Shown piece by piece: positions 1 through 6,546 of a stretch of DNA of 10,604 nt. The stretch is taken from positions 1 to 10,604 of the forward strand of contig RZZF01000038.1 in the NCBI GenBank assembly GCA_009929975.1, read 5' to 3'. A model generated the notes under the pieces. The model ran no database searches and was not told where the DNA came from. It was given only the letters and a program-made list of their open reading frames with translations. Origin of the DNA: Clostridia bacterium (GTDB lineage: Bacteria; Bacillota; Clostridia; Saccharofermentanales; UBA5734). The translations under genes were made by a program, and so were the position numbers. Each line of letters starts with the position of its first letter. Positions within the stretch are counted from its first letter, which is position 1.

Positions 1-1
1 G

Positions 2-1492
2 GCGGTGATTGTGTTTTACGCGGTCAACCGTCTTGGCGGGATCTGCAACATGGTTCACCCGTTAACCCCGCCAGATGAACTTTCTCATTATATACGCACC
101 ACCGGCAGCGATTATCTGACGATACTCGACGCGTTTTTGTTCAAACACCACGATATCCTGTCACATTCACGGATCCGTCAGGTTTATGTCTGTTCGGTGA
201 TGGATTATCTCAGTCCGCTATTGAAAGTTGGTTTTTATCTCAAAAGCGGCCGCAAAATTAAAGCGGTTCCGCAAAGAACACTGTATAAACGCTGGAAAAT
301 TATGATGAACGGGCTTGAGCCGCGCCCATATCAGCGCCGGCGCGGCGCGCATGACTGCGCCGTCTACCTGCACAGCGGCGGAACAACCGGTTCCCCGAAA
401 ACCATCATGCTTTCGTCCTACAACTTCAATGTACTGGCGGCTCAGGGCCCGCAGATTGTCGGTATCAGGGATTTGGACAACTTCAATCCGCTCGGCCTGT
501 CAATGGTGACCATATTGCCGCTTTTTCACGGGTTTGGATTATGCATGGGCATGCATACGATGATGGCGATCGGTCTGATGGCCATCCTTGTTCCCCAGTT
601 CTCACCGGATATTCTTGCTGATGTCATCATCAAGGAGCGGCCAAGCTATATCGCCGCGGTCCCGACGCTCTTTGAGGGTATGCTGAAAAACGAGAAACTG
701 AAGAAAGCGGACCTTTCCTGTCTGACCGCGGTTTTTTGCGGTGGTGATACATTGCCTTCGGAGTTGAAACGGCGGTTCGACAGCTTTCTGCGCGAACGGG
801 GAAGTCAGTGTACGCTGCGTGAAGGCTATGGCCTGACTGAAACAGTGACCGTCTGTGCGGTCAATCCGATGACCGGAGCCAGAGAAAATTCAATCGGACT
901 GCCTCTGGCCGATGTTCTGATGAAAGTAATCCGTCCGGGATCTTTTGAAACCGCTGATCCAAATGAAGACGGCGAGTTCTGCATTCATGCGCCGACTGTC
1001 ATGCTCGGCTATCTTGATGATCCGGAAGCCACGGATGAAACAATCCGGCTGCATCCGGACGGACGTAAATGGGTCCATACCGGTGATTATGGAACGATGG
1101 GCCCGGATGGCTATTTCTATTTTAAACAGCGGATTAAGCGGATTGTCAAAGTTTCAGGGATACAGGTCTTCCCATCTCAGATCGAAGATGAGATCAGTAA
1201 AGTTGCCGGTGTCCGCATGGCCTGCGCGATCGGTGTGCCGCATCCTTACCAGATGCAGGCGATCAAAGCCTTTGTTGTGCCGGATGATCCTGCCGCTGAC
1301 CAGAATAGTCTGCGCCAGGCGATTCTGCGCCATTGCGAGCAGACCATGCTGAAATACGCGATCCCTAGGGAAATTGAGTTCTGCGATGATCTGCCGCGGA
1401 CAAAAGTTGGAAAAGTTGATTTTGTCGCCTTGGAACGGATCGAACTGGAAAAACGATCCGTCGATGACGACGCGTCGAGTGATTCCGCCTGA
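2..1492 (+). CDS. AMP-forming acyl-CoA synthetase (ANL superfamily), 5'-truncated by window edge
   Basis: Expected to activate a carboxylic acid, probably a fatty acid, with ATP to an acyl-adenylate and pass it to CoA in the cytoplasm. The ANL motifs occur in order (residues counted from the GTG at 5): the phosphate loop SGGTTGSPK (124-132), YGLTE (275-279), HTGDYG (358-363), the hinge and C-terminal motif KRIVKVSGIQVFPSQIEDEI (378-397), and PRTKVGKVD (464-472), whose last Lys (K470) is the usual adenylation lysine. The frame is open to the left edge, no Shine-Dalgarno precedes the GTG at 5, and the first residues (FYAVNRLGGICNMVHP) match the middle of the N-terminal domain, so some tens of N-terminal residues are missing. 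It converges on the amidohydrolase, with stop codons only 11 bases apart and no visible terminator. The family is clear; the substrate is not. A fatty acid is only the commonest option, and other carboxylates are possible. Confidence 0.93.
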   Translation, partial: AVIVFYAVNRLGGICNMVHPLTPPDELSHYIRTTGSDYLTILDAFLFKHHDILSHSRIRQVYVCSVMDYLSPLLKVGFYLKSGRKIKAVPQRTLYKRWKIMMNGLEPRPYQRRRGAHDCAVYLHSGGTTGSPKTIMLSSYNFNVLAAQGPQIVGIRDLDNFNPLGLSMVTILPLFHGFGLCMGMHTMMAIGLMAILVPQFSPDILADVIIKERPSYIAAVPTLFEGMLKNEKLKKADLSCLTAVFCGGDTLPSELKRRFDSFLRERGSQCTLREGYGLTETVTVCAVNPMTGARENSIGLPLADVLMKVIRPGSFETADPNEDGEFCIHAPTVMLGYLDDPEATDETIRLHPDGRKWVHTGDYGTMGPDGYFYFKQRIKRIVKVSGIQVFPSQIEDEISKVAGVRMACAIGVPHPYQMQAIKAFVVPDDPAADQNSLRQAILRHCEQTMLKYAIPREIEFCDDLPRTKVGKVDFVALERIELEKRSVDDDASSDSA

Positions 1493-1503
1493 TTTTCTGC
1501 TGA

Positions 1504-2337
1504 TTACCGTTCGGCTGACATCGTCCGTGAAGCCAGCAGCCGCATACCGTTGTCCCAGGTCATCTGACGGATCTGCTGATCTGTCAGCGGCAGACCGCGC
1601 AAAAGCCGCAGTTCCTGATCAGGACGCCACATCGGGTAGTCGCTGCCGAAGATAATACGGTCTGTGCCAAAAGCGGTGACAAGATCCATCACCTGTTCTT
1701 GAGTCAGAAACGGCAGCGAACTGCTGGTGTCAACATGGACCGATGGCAGATCAGAAAGATAACGAATGGCTTCCGGCCAGTCGGACCAGCCGCCGAAATG
1801 GGCGGCGATCAGGACCGTGTCAGGGCTGGCCTGTGCCAGCTGACGCAGCCGCCTGGGGGATGAGAAATCCAGTTTCCGGTCACCTGCGTGCAACAGGATC
1901 GGCAAGCGTCCGGCGGCCAGCCGGGCAACCTTGATCGCAAAGGGATCGTCCGCGTAAAATTTCTGAAAATCCGGATGCAGCTTGATGCCATGAAATCCTG
2001 ATTCGACAATCTCCTGTAAGGCTGACGTGAGTGTTTGATCATCCATCGAGGGGTGCACCGTACCAAAAGCGTAGGTTGTGTCATCCTGCTCCAGGCACTC
2101 ACGCATGAAGTGGTGAATTGACTTTGCCTGTTCGCTTCGTGTCGCGGTCGAAAAGATGACACGGTGTGTAATTCCAGCGCTGCGATGCCAGTCGAGCAAC
2201 TGATGAAATGTCCCGTCGCCAGCCATCGGCAAGTCATAGAATTGTCCGATGGAGGCCACAGCGGCGGCTGCCATCTTTTTCGGGAAGACATGGGTGTGGA
2301 AATCGAGTAGACAATCATGGGTCGCGAGTTGTCGCAT
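1504..2337 (-). CDS. Amidohydro_2 family metal-dependent hydrolase (TIM barrel)
   Basis: A 277-residue protein of the amidohydrolase-2 type (PF04909-like), a cytoplasmic metal-dependent TIM barrel that hydrolyses or decarboxylates small substrates. Visible family residues are the N-terminal HTH (H14, H16) after LLDF, GIKLHP (117-122) at the strand with the Lys/metal region, H150 in LLHAGD, H180 in AAHFGG, and the terminal Asp D233 in IFGSDYP (229-235). These are the expected metal ligands and catalytic acid in the right order. No signal peptide is present, and the length is normal for the family. The ATG at 2337 is favoured by GAGGAG (2343-2348, minus strand) five bases upstream. The start lies about 20 bases beyond the tRNA-Ala terminator hairpin, with no room for a clear independent promoter, so transcription may depend on readthrough from the tRNA promoter. 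The substrate is unknown; TatD-like or decarboxylase activities are alternatives within the superfamily. Confidence 0.9.
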   Translation of the reverse strand: MRQLATHDCLLDFHTHVFPKKMAAAAVASIGQFYDLPMAGDGTFHQLLDWHRSAGITHRVIFSTATRSEQAKSIHHFMRECLEQDDTTYAFGTVHPSMDDQTLTSALQEIVESGFHGIKLHPDFQKFYADDPFAIKVARLAAGRLPILLHAGDRKLDFSSPRRLRQLAQASPDTVLIAAHFGGWSDWPEAIRYLSDLPSVHVDTSSSLPFLTQEQVMDLVTAFGTDRIIFGSDYPMWRPDQELRLLRGLPLTDQQIRQMTWDNGMRLLASRTMSAER

Positions 2338-2357
2338 AATAGCTCCTCATATGAATA

Positions 2358-2386
2358 AAGCCCGGAAAATCAATGTTTCCGGGCTT
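2358..2386 (-). terminator. Intrinsic terminator hairpin behind tRNA-Ala
   Basis: An 11-bp perfect stem (2358-2368 with 2376-2386) and a 7-base loop. On the minus strand it starts two bases after the encoded CCA of tRNA-Ala and is followed by the modest U-rich stretch TATTCAT, which is not a strong U-tract. The position fits a tRNA terminator that may leak into the amidohydrolase gene just beyond. The plus strand has no T-run after the stem, so it is not bidirectional. Confidence 0.72.
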
Positions 2387-2387
2387 C

Positions 2388-2463
2388 TGGTGGAGATAAC
2401 GGGATTCGAACCCGTGGCCTCTGCCTTGCGAAGGCAGCGCTCTCCCAACTGAGCCATATCCCC
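2388..2463 (-). tRNA. tRNA-Ala (anticodon CGC), CCA encoded
   Basis: The minus strand folds into a complete cloverleaf. The acceptor stem is GGGGATA/TATCTCC with the alanine identity wobble pair G3:U70 and discriminator A73. The D arm is GCTC-AGTTGGGA-GAGC, the anticodon arm CTGCC-TTCGCAA-GGCAG gives anticodon CGC (reads GCG), and the T arm is ACGGG-TTCGAAT-CCCGT. The 3' CCA is in the gene (2388-2390). A perfect sigma-A promoter lies just upstream and a terminator just downstream, so it reads as a single-tRNA transcription unit that may leak into the following hydrolase gene. Confidence 0.98.
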
Positions 2464-2473
2464 AAGCGTGACC

Positions 2474-2502
2474 ATTATAAGTTCAATTAACCGGCTTGTC
2501 AA
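2474..2502 (-). promoter_or_regulatory. Perfect consensus sigma-A promoter for tRNA-Ala
   Basis: On the minus strand, TTGACA (2502-2497) and TATAAT (2479-2474) are both exact consensus and are separated by exactly 17 bases. The predicted start, about 7 bases beyond the -10, falls near 2467, only a few bases before the mature tRNA 5' end at 2463. This fits strong constitutive expression of a stable RNA. Confidence 0.92.
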
Positions 2503-2644
2503 TGTCTGAAATACGGGCTTTGCCACCTGGTAATCTGACGGGTCTGATGCCGTTCGAGATAATCGGGATAAACCTTGAAATGACCACAGCAGACGGCTCA
2601 GGTGCTGTAACGCGCCTGGCAACTGTTCATTCGGTTTCTCTTTA

Positions 2645-2653
2645 TGGTATACT
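2645..2653 (+). promoter_or_regulatory. Extended -10 promoter for the DUF2207 gene
   Basis: TGG followed by TATACT gives a TGN-extended -10 with five of six consensus bases. Only a weak -35 (TTCATT, 2626-2631) is seen. The predicted start is near 2660, leaving a leader of about 20 bases that contains the Shine-Dalgarno AAGGAG (2670-2675). Between this promoter and the tRNA promoter (2503-2640) I see no gene or other clear site. Confidence 0.65.
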
Positions 2654-2681
2654 TGCACAGATGAAAAATAAGGAGACTGTT

Positions 2682-4472
2682 ATGCGCAGTTACAGGCTGG
2701 CGGGATCAAAGATTCTGGTTCTGCTTGTGATAATTGGCTGTCTGTTTAGCGCGGTTGGAAGCACGGCCGCCGCTGCTTCGGCTTTATCTGTGAGTCAGTA
2801 CGATATCGAACTGATCTTAAGACCTGACGGCTCCTGTGGTATAACTGAAACCGTCTGTTTTGCCTATCAGGAAGCCTCTGACCGGATCACATTGAAAATC
2901 CCACATGCTGATACGATGGCCTTGTCAATTGATCAGATCGCGATTTCCGAGACCACGCAAAATCAGGAAAAAACCGTTCTGATTGAAATTCTCCCTGACG
3001 AAGCGGAGGGGGAACAGCAACAACCGCTGACCTACCGACTGTCTGATCAGGAGCGCTATGCTGAGCTGATCATAAAAGCCCTGGCTGAGCCGTCAAGTTC
3101 ACGGCAGATCCTAATCAGCTATACACTCGATCCGCTTGTTTCACGTCAGACCGACGCGGCACTGCTCGATTATCCTTTCTTTACCAGCTTTGGTGCGGTA
3201 GACCGCGAAACTGTGTCGCTGGCTGTCCGCCTTGAAGGTATTGAATCGGTCGACCGGGTCCATTTCCGGGGAATACCGATCAGCCGGCAGCCCTTTACCC
3301 GTGATCTGAATCGATCAGATGCGTTCGTCTATCAGGCAGAACTGCTTCCAGCGCGCCAGGCACAGATGACATTGGTCGCGTTGTTTGACCTGTCACTATT
3401 TCCAGGCGCGCCTGACGCCGAACAGCCACTTGACTGGGCACAGATTGAGCATCTGGCCGGCATCCGTGCCGAAAACGCGCGTCAGGCTCAGTCGGAGCAG
3501 ACGGTCTCCAGCCAGCTGCTCATCGCTTTGCTGCTGCTGGCCGCCGCCGCGTTTTTTGTCTGGCTGTATTGGCGTTATGACCATGAATCGGCGGTTGTAT
3601 ACCGGAAGAAGATAAGTCATGACATCCCTGAGGATCTGCCGCCCGCGCTGCTGGCCCAATTGCTGCGGCGGAAACGATATGCCAGGATCCTGCTGGCGAC
3701 CTTGCTTGATCTCGTCCGCCGAGGCGTCCTCCGGCGTGAAGGATTCATATTCGTCAGAGACACTGAATCGGCTGCGTTATCCGGACTGACCCGCGCCTAT
3801 GAGATTTATCTGATTGCCTGGTTGTTTGACCATATCGCCGTGAGCGACCGCTTTTCAATTTCTGAGCTTCGCGCATATGCACGCCGTCCGGAAATGAGCG
3901 ACGAGTTCCGTGCCTATTTTCAGCAGTTCATCTGGCTGACAGAAGATGTCCTTGCGGATGATGCCCTGATTGATGAGCGAAGAACCCGGACCGGCCGCTG
4001 GATTTCGAGAGCGCTGGCAGGTCTGTATTCACTGCTGGTCTTTGTCATTGTCGTGTTGATGGAGAGTCCGGCCGGTTTCTGGCTTCTGGTTCCGGCGGCG
4101 GGATTTCTCGTCTATGGGTTGCTGCTCCGACGTCTGACTGCCAGCGGCTGTGAACAATATGCCAGAACACAGGCGATCCGCCGGGCGATCCGCAGCCCCT
4201 GGCGATTGCCGGCTCCAGCAGATCTGTCTTTTTTCGCGCGGGCACTGCCGGCATCAATTGCCACTGGATCCGAAAAACGCCTGCTCAAGCATTTACGGTC
4301 ATGGTCCGGCAGTGTTGAAAGTGATCCTGGCCTGACGGAATGGAATCGTTTATCAACGATACCTGAGTCCGGATCATGGCAGGTAGGTGTCGACCGGCTT
4401 CAGGATGACCTGCAGGTGATGGAATCACTGATCAGTGTCAGTATTCTCCTTACCGGCAGCCTCCCGCTCTGA
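2682..4472 (+). CDS. DUF2207 (YciQ-like) secreted/membrane protein
   Basis: A 596-residue membrane protein of unknown function with the DUF2207 layout. It has an N-terminal signal or first TM (about 11-27, followed by an Ala-rich cleavage-like site), an extracytoplasmic beta-rich domain (about 36-245), a TM (278-297), and a cytoplasmic part. The cytoplasmic part contains the family helix-turn pattern around PEDLPPALLAQLL and ILLATLLDLVRRGVL (about 316-351), then a TM hairpin (about 443-460 and 465-482), then the family tail: LTASGCEQYAR (485-495), and FFARALPASIATGSEKRLLK (517-536), which matches the usual YLPYAIALGVEKKW-type motif. The usual Gly-rich C-terminus is absent. The ATG at 2682 is chosen because AAGGAG sits 6 bases upstream and a promoter lies at 2645. 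In-frame starts further up (2496, 2661) would lie before or at the predicted transcript start. It overlaps the convergent RCC1 gene by 48 bases. Confidence 0.88.
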   Translation: MRSYRLAGSKILVLLVIIGCLFSAVGSTAAAASALSVSQYDIELILRPDGSCGITETVCFAYQEASDRITLKIPHADTMALSIDQIAISETTQNQEKTVLIEILPDEAEGEQQQPLTYRLSDQERYAELIIKALAEPSSSRQILISYTLDPLVSRQTDAALLDYPFFTSFGAVDRETVSLAVRLEGIESVDRVHFRGIPISRQPFTRDLNRSDAFVYQAELLPARQAQMTLVALFDLSLFPGAPDAEQPLDWAQIEHLAGIRAENARQAQSEQTVSSQLLIALLLLAAAAFFVWLYWRYDHESAVVYRKKISHDIPEDLPPALLAQLLRRKRYARILLATLLDLVRRGVLRREGFIFVRDTESAALSGLTRAYEIYLIAWLFDHIAVSDRFSISELRAYARRPEMSDEFRAYFQQFIWLTEDVLADDALIDERRTRTGRWISRALAGLYSLLVFVIVVLMESPAGFWLLVPAAGFLVYGLLLRRLTASGCEQYARTQAIRRAIRSPWRLPAPADLSFFARALPASIATGSEKRLLKHLRSWSGSVESDPGLTEWNRLSTIPESGSWQVGVDRLQDDLQVMESLISVSILLTGSLPL

Positions 4473-6401
4473 TCTGTTTCTGCGCTGTTTTTTTCGTCTG
4501 AGCAGGCCGATCAGTGTGAGCAGAGCGATGATGCCCGCTGAAGCAAGCAGCAGCGGAAGTATCGGTTGGCGCGGTGGTGCGATAACAATTTCGCCATAAT
4601 ACTCGTTTAGACTCCAGGGGACTTCCAGCGGCTCGAAATTTGTCCCTGCGATCGGCCGCCATTGGTGCAGCTGCTGATCGGCCGCATAGTCGGTCGTCTG
4701 AATTCCGTCCGGCCATTGCGCCGCTTCATCAGAATCCGGGCTGGTTCCGACCGGCAGCCAATACGCTGTCAACCGGCTCAGTTCCTGATCCGGCAGGCTC
4801 CGATGGGCCTGGTCCCGAACCGAGACAGTGATCTCCAGATCTGTCTGCGGATCCAATCCCTCAAAAACAACCTGAGATGATCGGGTTTCAATCATCTCCA
4901 GCAGACGATGCCGGTCACTGATCCTGACTTGATAATCAACCTGCAGGTCGTGGTTATCGTAGGCCGCCGGCCATTTAATGGTCAGCTGATTCGCCGATGA
5001 CTTCCATGTGGCTGTGATCATACTGTTATCGATGAATGCGGGCTTGATCATATCCTCAATGATAAGCGGCTGGAATCCGGCAATTTTGCCGGCCGCCGGC
5101 ATTCCTGTCTGATACTGGTCATTGAGCCCGGTGACGGCTGCCAGGCCACGGCTGCTGAGAATGAGCGTGTGGCTGCCGCCCAGGGCGAGGCTGTCCATCA
5201 CCCTGAACGCGGATCCCTGGTGCTCATCTGCCTGGACGGTGAGAAGAACAGGAACCGCCGATCCATCACTGGTGATCTGTGAACTGAGCTGGATGCTGCT
5301 GTTGTCGCCCCACATCAGCAGATATTGGCGGTCAGACCGACCGTTTTTCTGATCAGGAGCTCTGGCCAGCAGGGCGGAATGGGCTGCGCCCGCGGCAATC
5401 AAGTCGATGGACATTGTCATTTCCGGATCAGGACAGCGGGATTGCCAGTCGATGATCTGCGGCGTGGAAATCATCGCGTCTTCGCTGACTGGAAGGCCTG
5501 TGCCTGTCTGACCGAGGGAATGATCACCCCAGGCATAGAGCTGGTCCGGCCGGCCCTCAATTTTGACGACCGCCAGATTATGCTGATAACCTGCCGACAA
5601 AGAGACGACCGGCTTCAATCCGTCGATCTGCTGAGGGACACCTTGTTCTGCCACTTCGGTCAGACCCAGCTGTCCGCGTTCGTTCGCTCCCCAGGCGTAC
5701 ACCTGGCCGGATCGGTCGAGATAAAGCGAATGGTGGCCGCCCGCGGCAATCGCGACCGCGTCTTTTTCGACGATCTTGACTGGAAGCGCTTGCCGGCGGC
5801 CGATCGTCTGGCCCTCCTGATCGCGGATCACTTCATCACGTACTTTCCCGACCTGGCTGAAGCTGTTGCTGCCCCATGCCCATACACTGCCGTCTTCAGC
5901 CAGCGCCAGCGAATGGAGGGAACCGGCCGAGATGGAGGTAATGAACGGCAGCTGGGCTACCCGGACCGGCCGGCTGGTTCCGGTCATGTCAGACCGGCCG
6001 AGTTGACCCAAAGTATTTCTTCCAAGCGCGTAGACATTGCCACTCTCACCCAGAATCAGCGTGTGATAGAAACCAAGACTGAGATCGACGGCTTTGTCAA
6101 ACAGCTGAAGCCGCTGCGGCTGCTCAACGAAATCCTGATCCGCCTGTCCGGCCTGGCCGAAGCGATTATCACCCCAGAGCCAGACAGATCCGTCATATTG
6201 GATCATTCCGCTATGCGTCAGGCCGGCAGCCATCTTGACCACCCGGCCAGCTGGCGGGACAGGCTGAACAGGACCCTGGACCAGCTCCCTGGCCGGCTGA
6301 TCCGCAGCCATTATTTGAAATGGCATCAACATGAGAAACATGGCAGCCAGCGTGATGATGCTGATCACGCCGGTGCTGATAGTGAGTCGATCCTTACGCA
6401 T
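4425..6401 (-). CDS. Secreted, membrane-anchored RCC1-repeat beta-propeller protein with Fn3-like domain
   Basis: A 658-residue surface protein. The N-terminus (MRKDRLT, then a hydrophobic stretch at about 11-32 ending MAADQ) is a signal peptide. Seven RCC1-type repeats follow, marked by the recurring aromatic-x-WG-x-N-x-x-GQ-x-G block: VWLWGDNRFGQAG (73-85), VYALGRNTLGQLG (123-135), VWAWGSNSFSQVG (173-185), VYAWGANERGQLG (234-246), LYAWGDHSLGQTG (288-300), and the weaker LLMWGDNSSIQLS (361-373) and AAVTGLNDQYQTG (421-433). Seven repeats match one closed seven-bladed propeller. A fibronectin-III-like domain covers about 453-546, then a linker, a TM helix (613-634) and a basic stop-transfer tail (RRKKQRRNR). 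Topology is therefore propeller outside, short tail inside. The propeller probably binds a protein or glycan, but the ligand is unknown. The ATG at 6401 has only a weak AGGG upstream, in the loop of a small hairpin (6404-6419). Confidence 0.9.
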   Translation of the reverse strand: MRKDRLTISTGVISIITLAAMFLMLMPFQIMAADQPARELVQGPVQPVPPAGRVVKMAAGLTHSGMIQYDGSVWLWGDNRFGQAGQADQDFVEQPQRLQLFDKAVDLSLGFYHTLILGESGNVYALGRNTLGQLGRSDMTGTSRPVRVAQLPFITSISAGSLHSLALAEDGSVWAWGSNSFSQVGKVRDEVIRDQEGQTIGRRQALPVKIVEKDAVAIAAGGHHSLYLDRSGQVYAWGANERGQLGLTEVAEQGVPQQIDGLKPVVSLSAGYQHNLAVVKIEGRPDQLYAWGDHSLGQTGTGLPVSEDAMISTPQIIDWQSRCPDPEMTMSIDLIAAGAAHSALLARAPDQKNGRSDRQYLLMWGDNSSIQLSSQITSDGSAVPVLLTVQADEHQGSAFRVMDSLALGGSHTLILSSRGLAAVTGLNDQYQTGMPAAGKIAGFQPLIIEDMIKPAFIDNSMITATWKSSANQLTIKWPAAYDNHDLQVDYQVRISDRHRLLEMIETRSSQVVFEGLDPQTDLEITVSVRDQAHRSLPDQELSRLTAYWLPVGTSPDSDEAAQWPDGIQTTDYAADQQLHQWRPIAGTNFEPLEVPWSLNEYYGEIVIAPPRQPILPLLLASAGIIALLTLIGLLRRKKQRRNRSEREAAGKENTDTDQ

Positions 6402-6445
6402 ATGGTTTACCCTAAAACCGGTGCACCGCGATGCCCGGCTGCATG

Positions 6446-6454
6446 TGATATGAT
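6446..6454 (+). promoter_or_regulatory. Candidate extended -10 promoter for the tRNA nucleotidyltransferase gene
   Basis: TGA followed by TATGAT is a TGN-extended -10 with five of six consensus bases. No good -35 is seen at the expected distance. The predicted start is near 6461, giving a leader of about 85 bases that runs through the palindrome at 6470-6482. An alternative -35-like TTGACT at 6482-6487 lacks a convincing -10. Confidence 0.5.
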
Positions 6455-6469
6455 GAGAAAAAGAAGATC

Positions 6470-6482
6470 AGTGCTCAGCACT
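6470..6482. repeat. 13-bp inverted repeat, possible operator
   Basis: AGTGCT-C-AGCACT is a perfect 6+1+6 palindrome. It lies midway between the two predicted transcript starts (about 6461 plus, about 6490 minus) of the divergent RCC1 and tRNA nucleotidyltransferase genes. It may be a dimeric regulator site, and it is too tight to be a terminator. Chance occurrence cannot be excluded. Confidence 0.35.
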
Positions 6483-6496
6483 TGACTAACAAACCG

Positions 6497-6525
6497 ATCA
6501 TAGCAAACACAGAGGCAACTGGCAA
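6497..6525 (-). promoter_or_regulatory. Candidate promoter for the RCC1 protein gene
   Basis: On the minus strand TTGCCA (6525-6520) and TATGAT (6502-6497) are 17 bases apart, five of six matches each, with TGC directly before the -10 (extended). The predicted start is near 6490, giving a leader of about 88 bases before the ATG at 6401. Confidence 0.72.
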
Positions 6526-6546
6526 ACAACGGGAGATATTCATGCC

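Noticed and set aside
1493..1503. Terminator between the acyl-CoA synthetase and the hydrolase
   Set aside because: The gap is 11 bases, and no stem with a T-run can be formed there or in the flanking coding ends.
2496..2681. Upstream extension of the DUF2207 gene to an ATG at 2502 or nearby
   Set aside because: The region contains the promoter (2645-2653) and a perfect Shine-Dalgarno placed for the ATG at 2682, which is followed at once by a signal peptide. The tRNA -35 box also lies at 2497-2502.
5325..6485. Long plus-strand open frame (386 codons) antisense to the RCC1 gene
   Set aside because: It has no ribosome site and no recognisable domain, and the opposite strand carries clear RCC1 repeats, a signal peptide and a TM helix. 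It is a shadow frame in GC-rich coding DNA.
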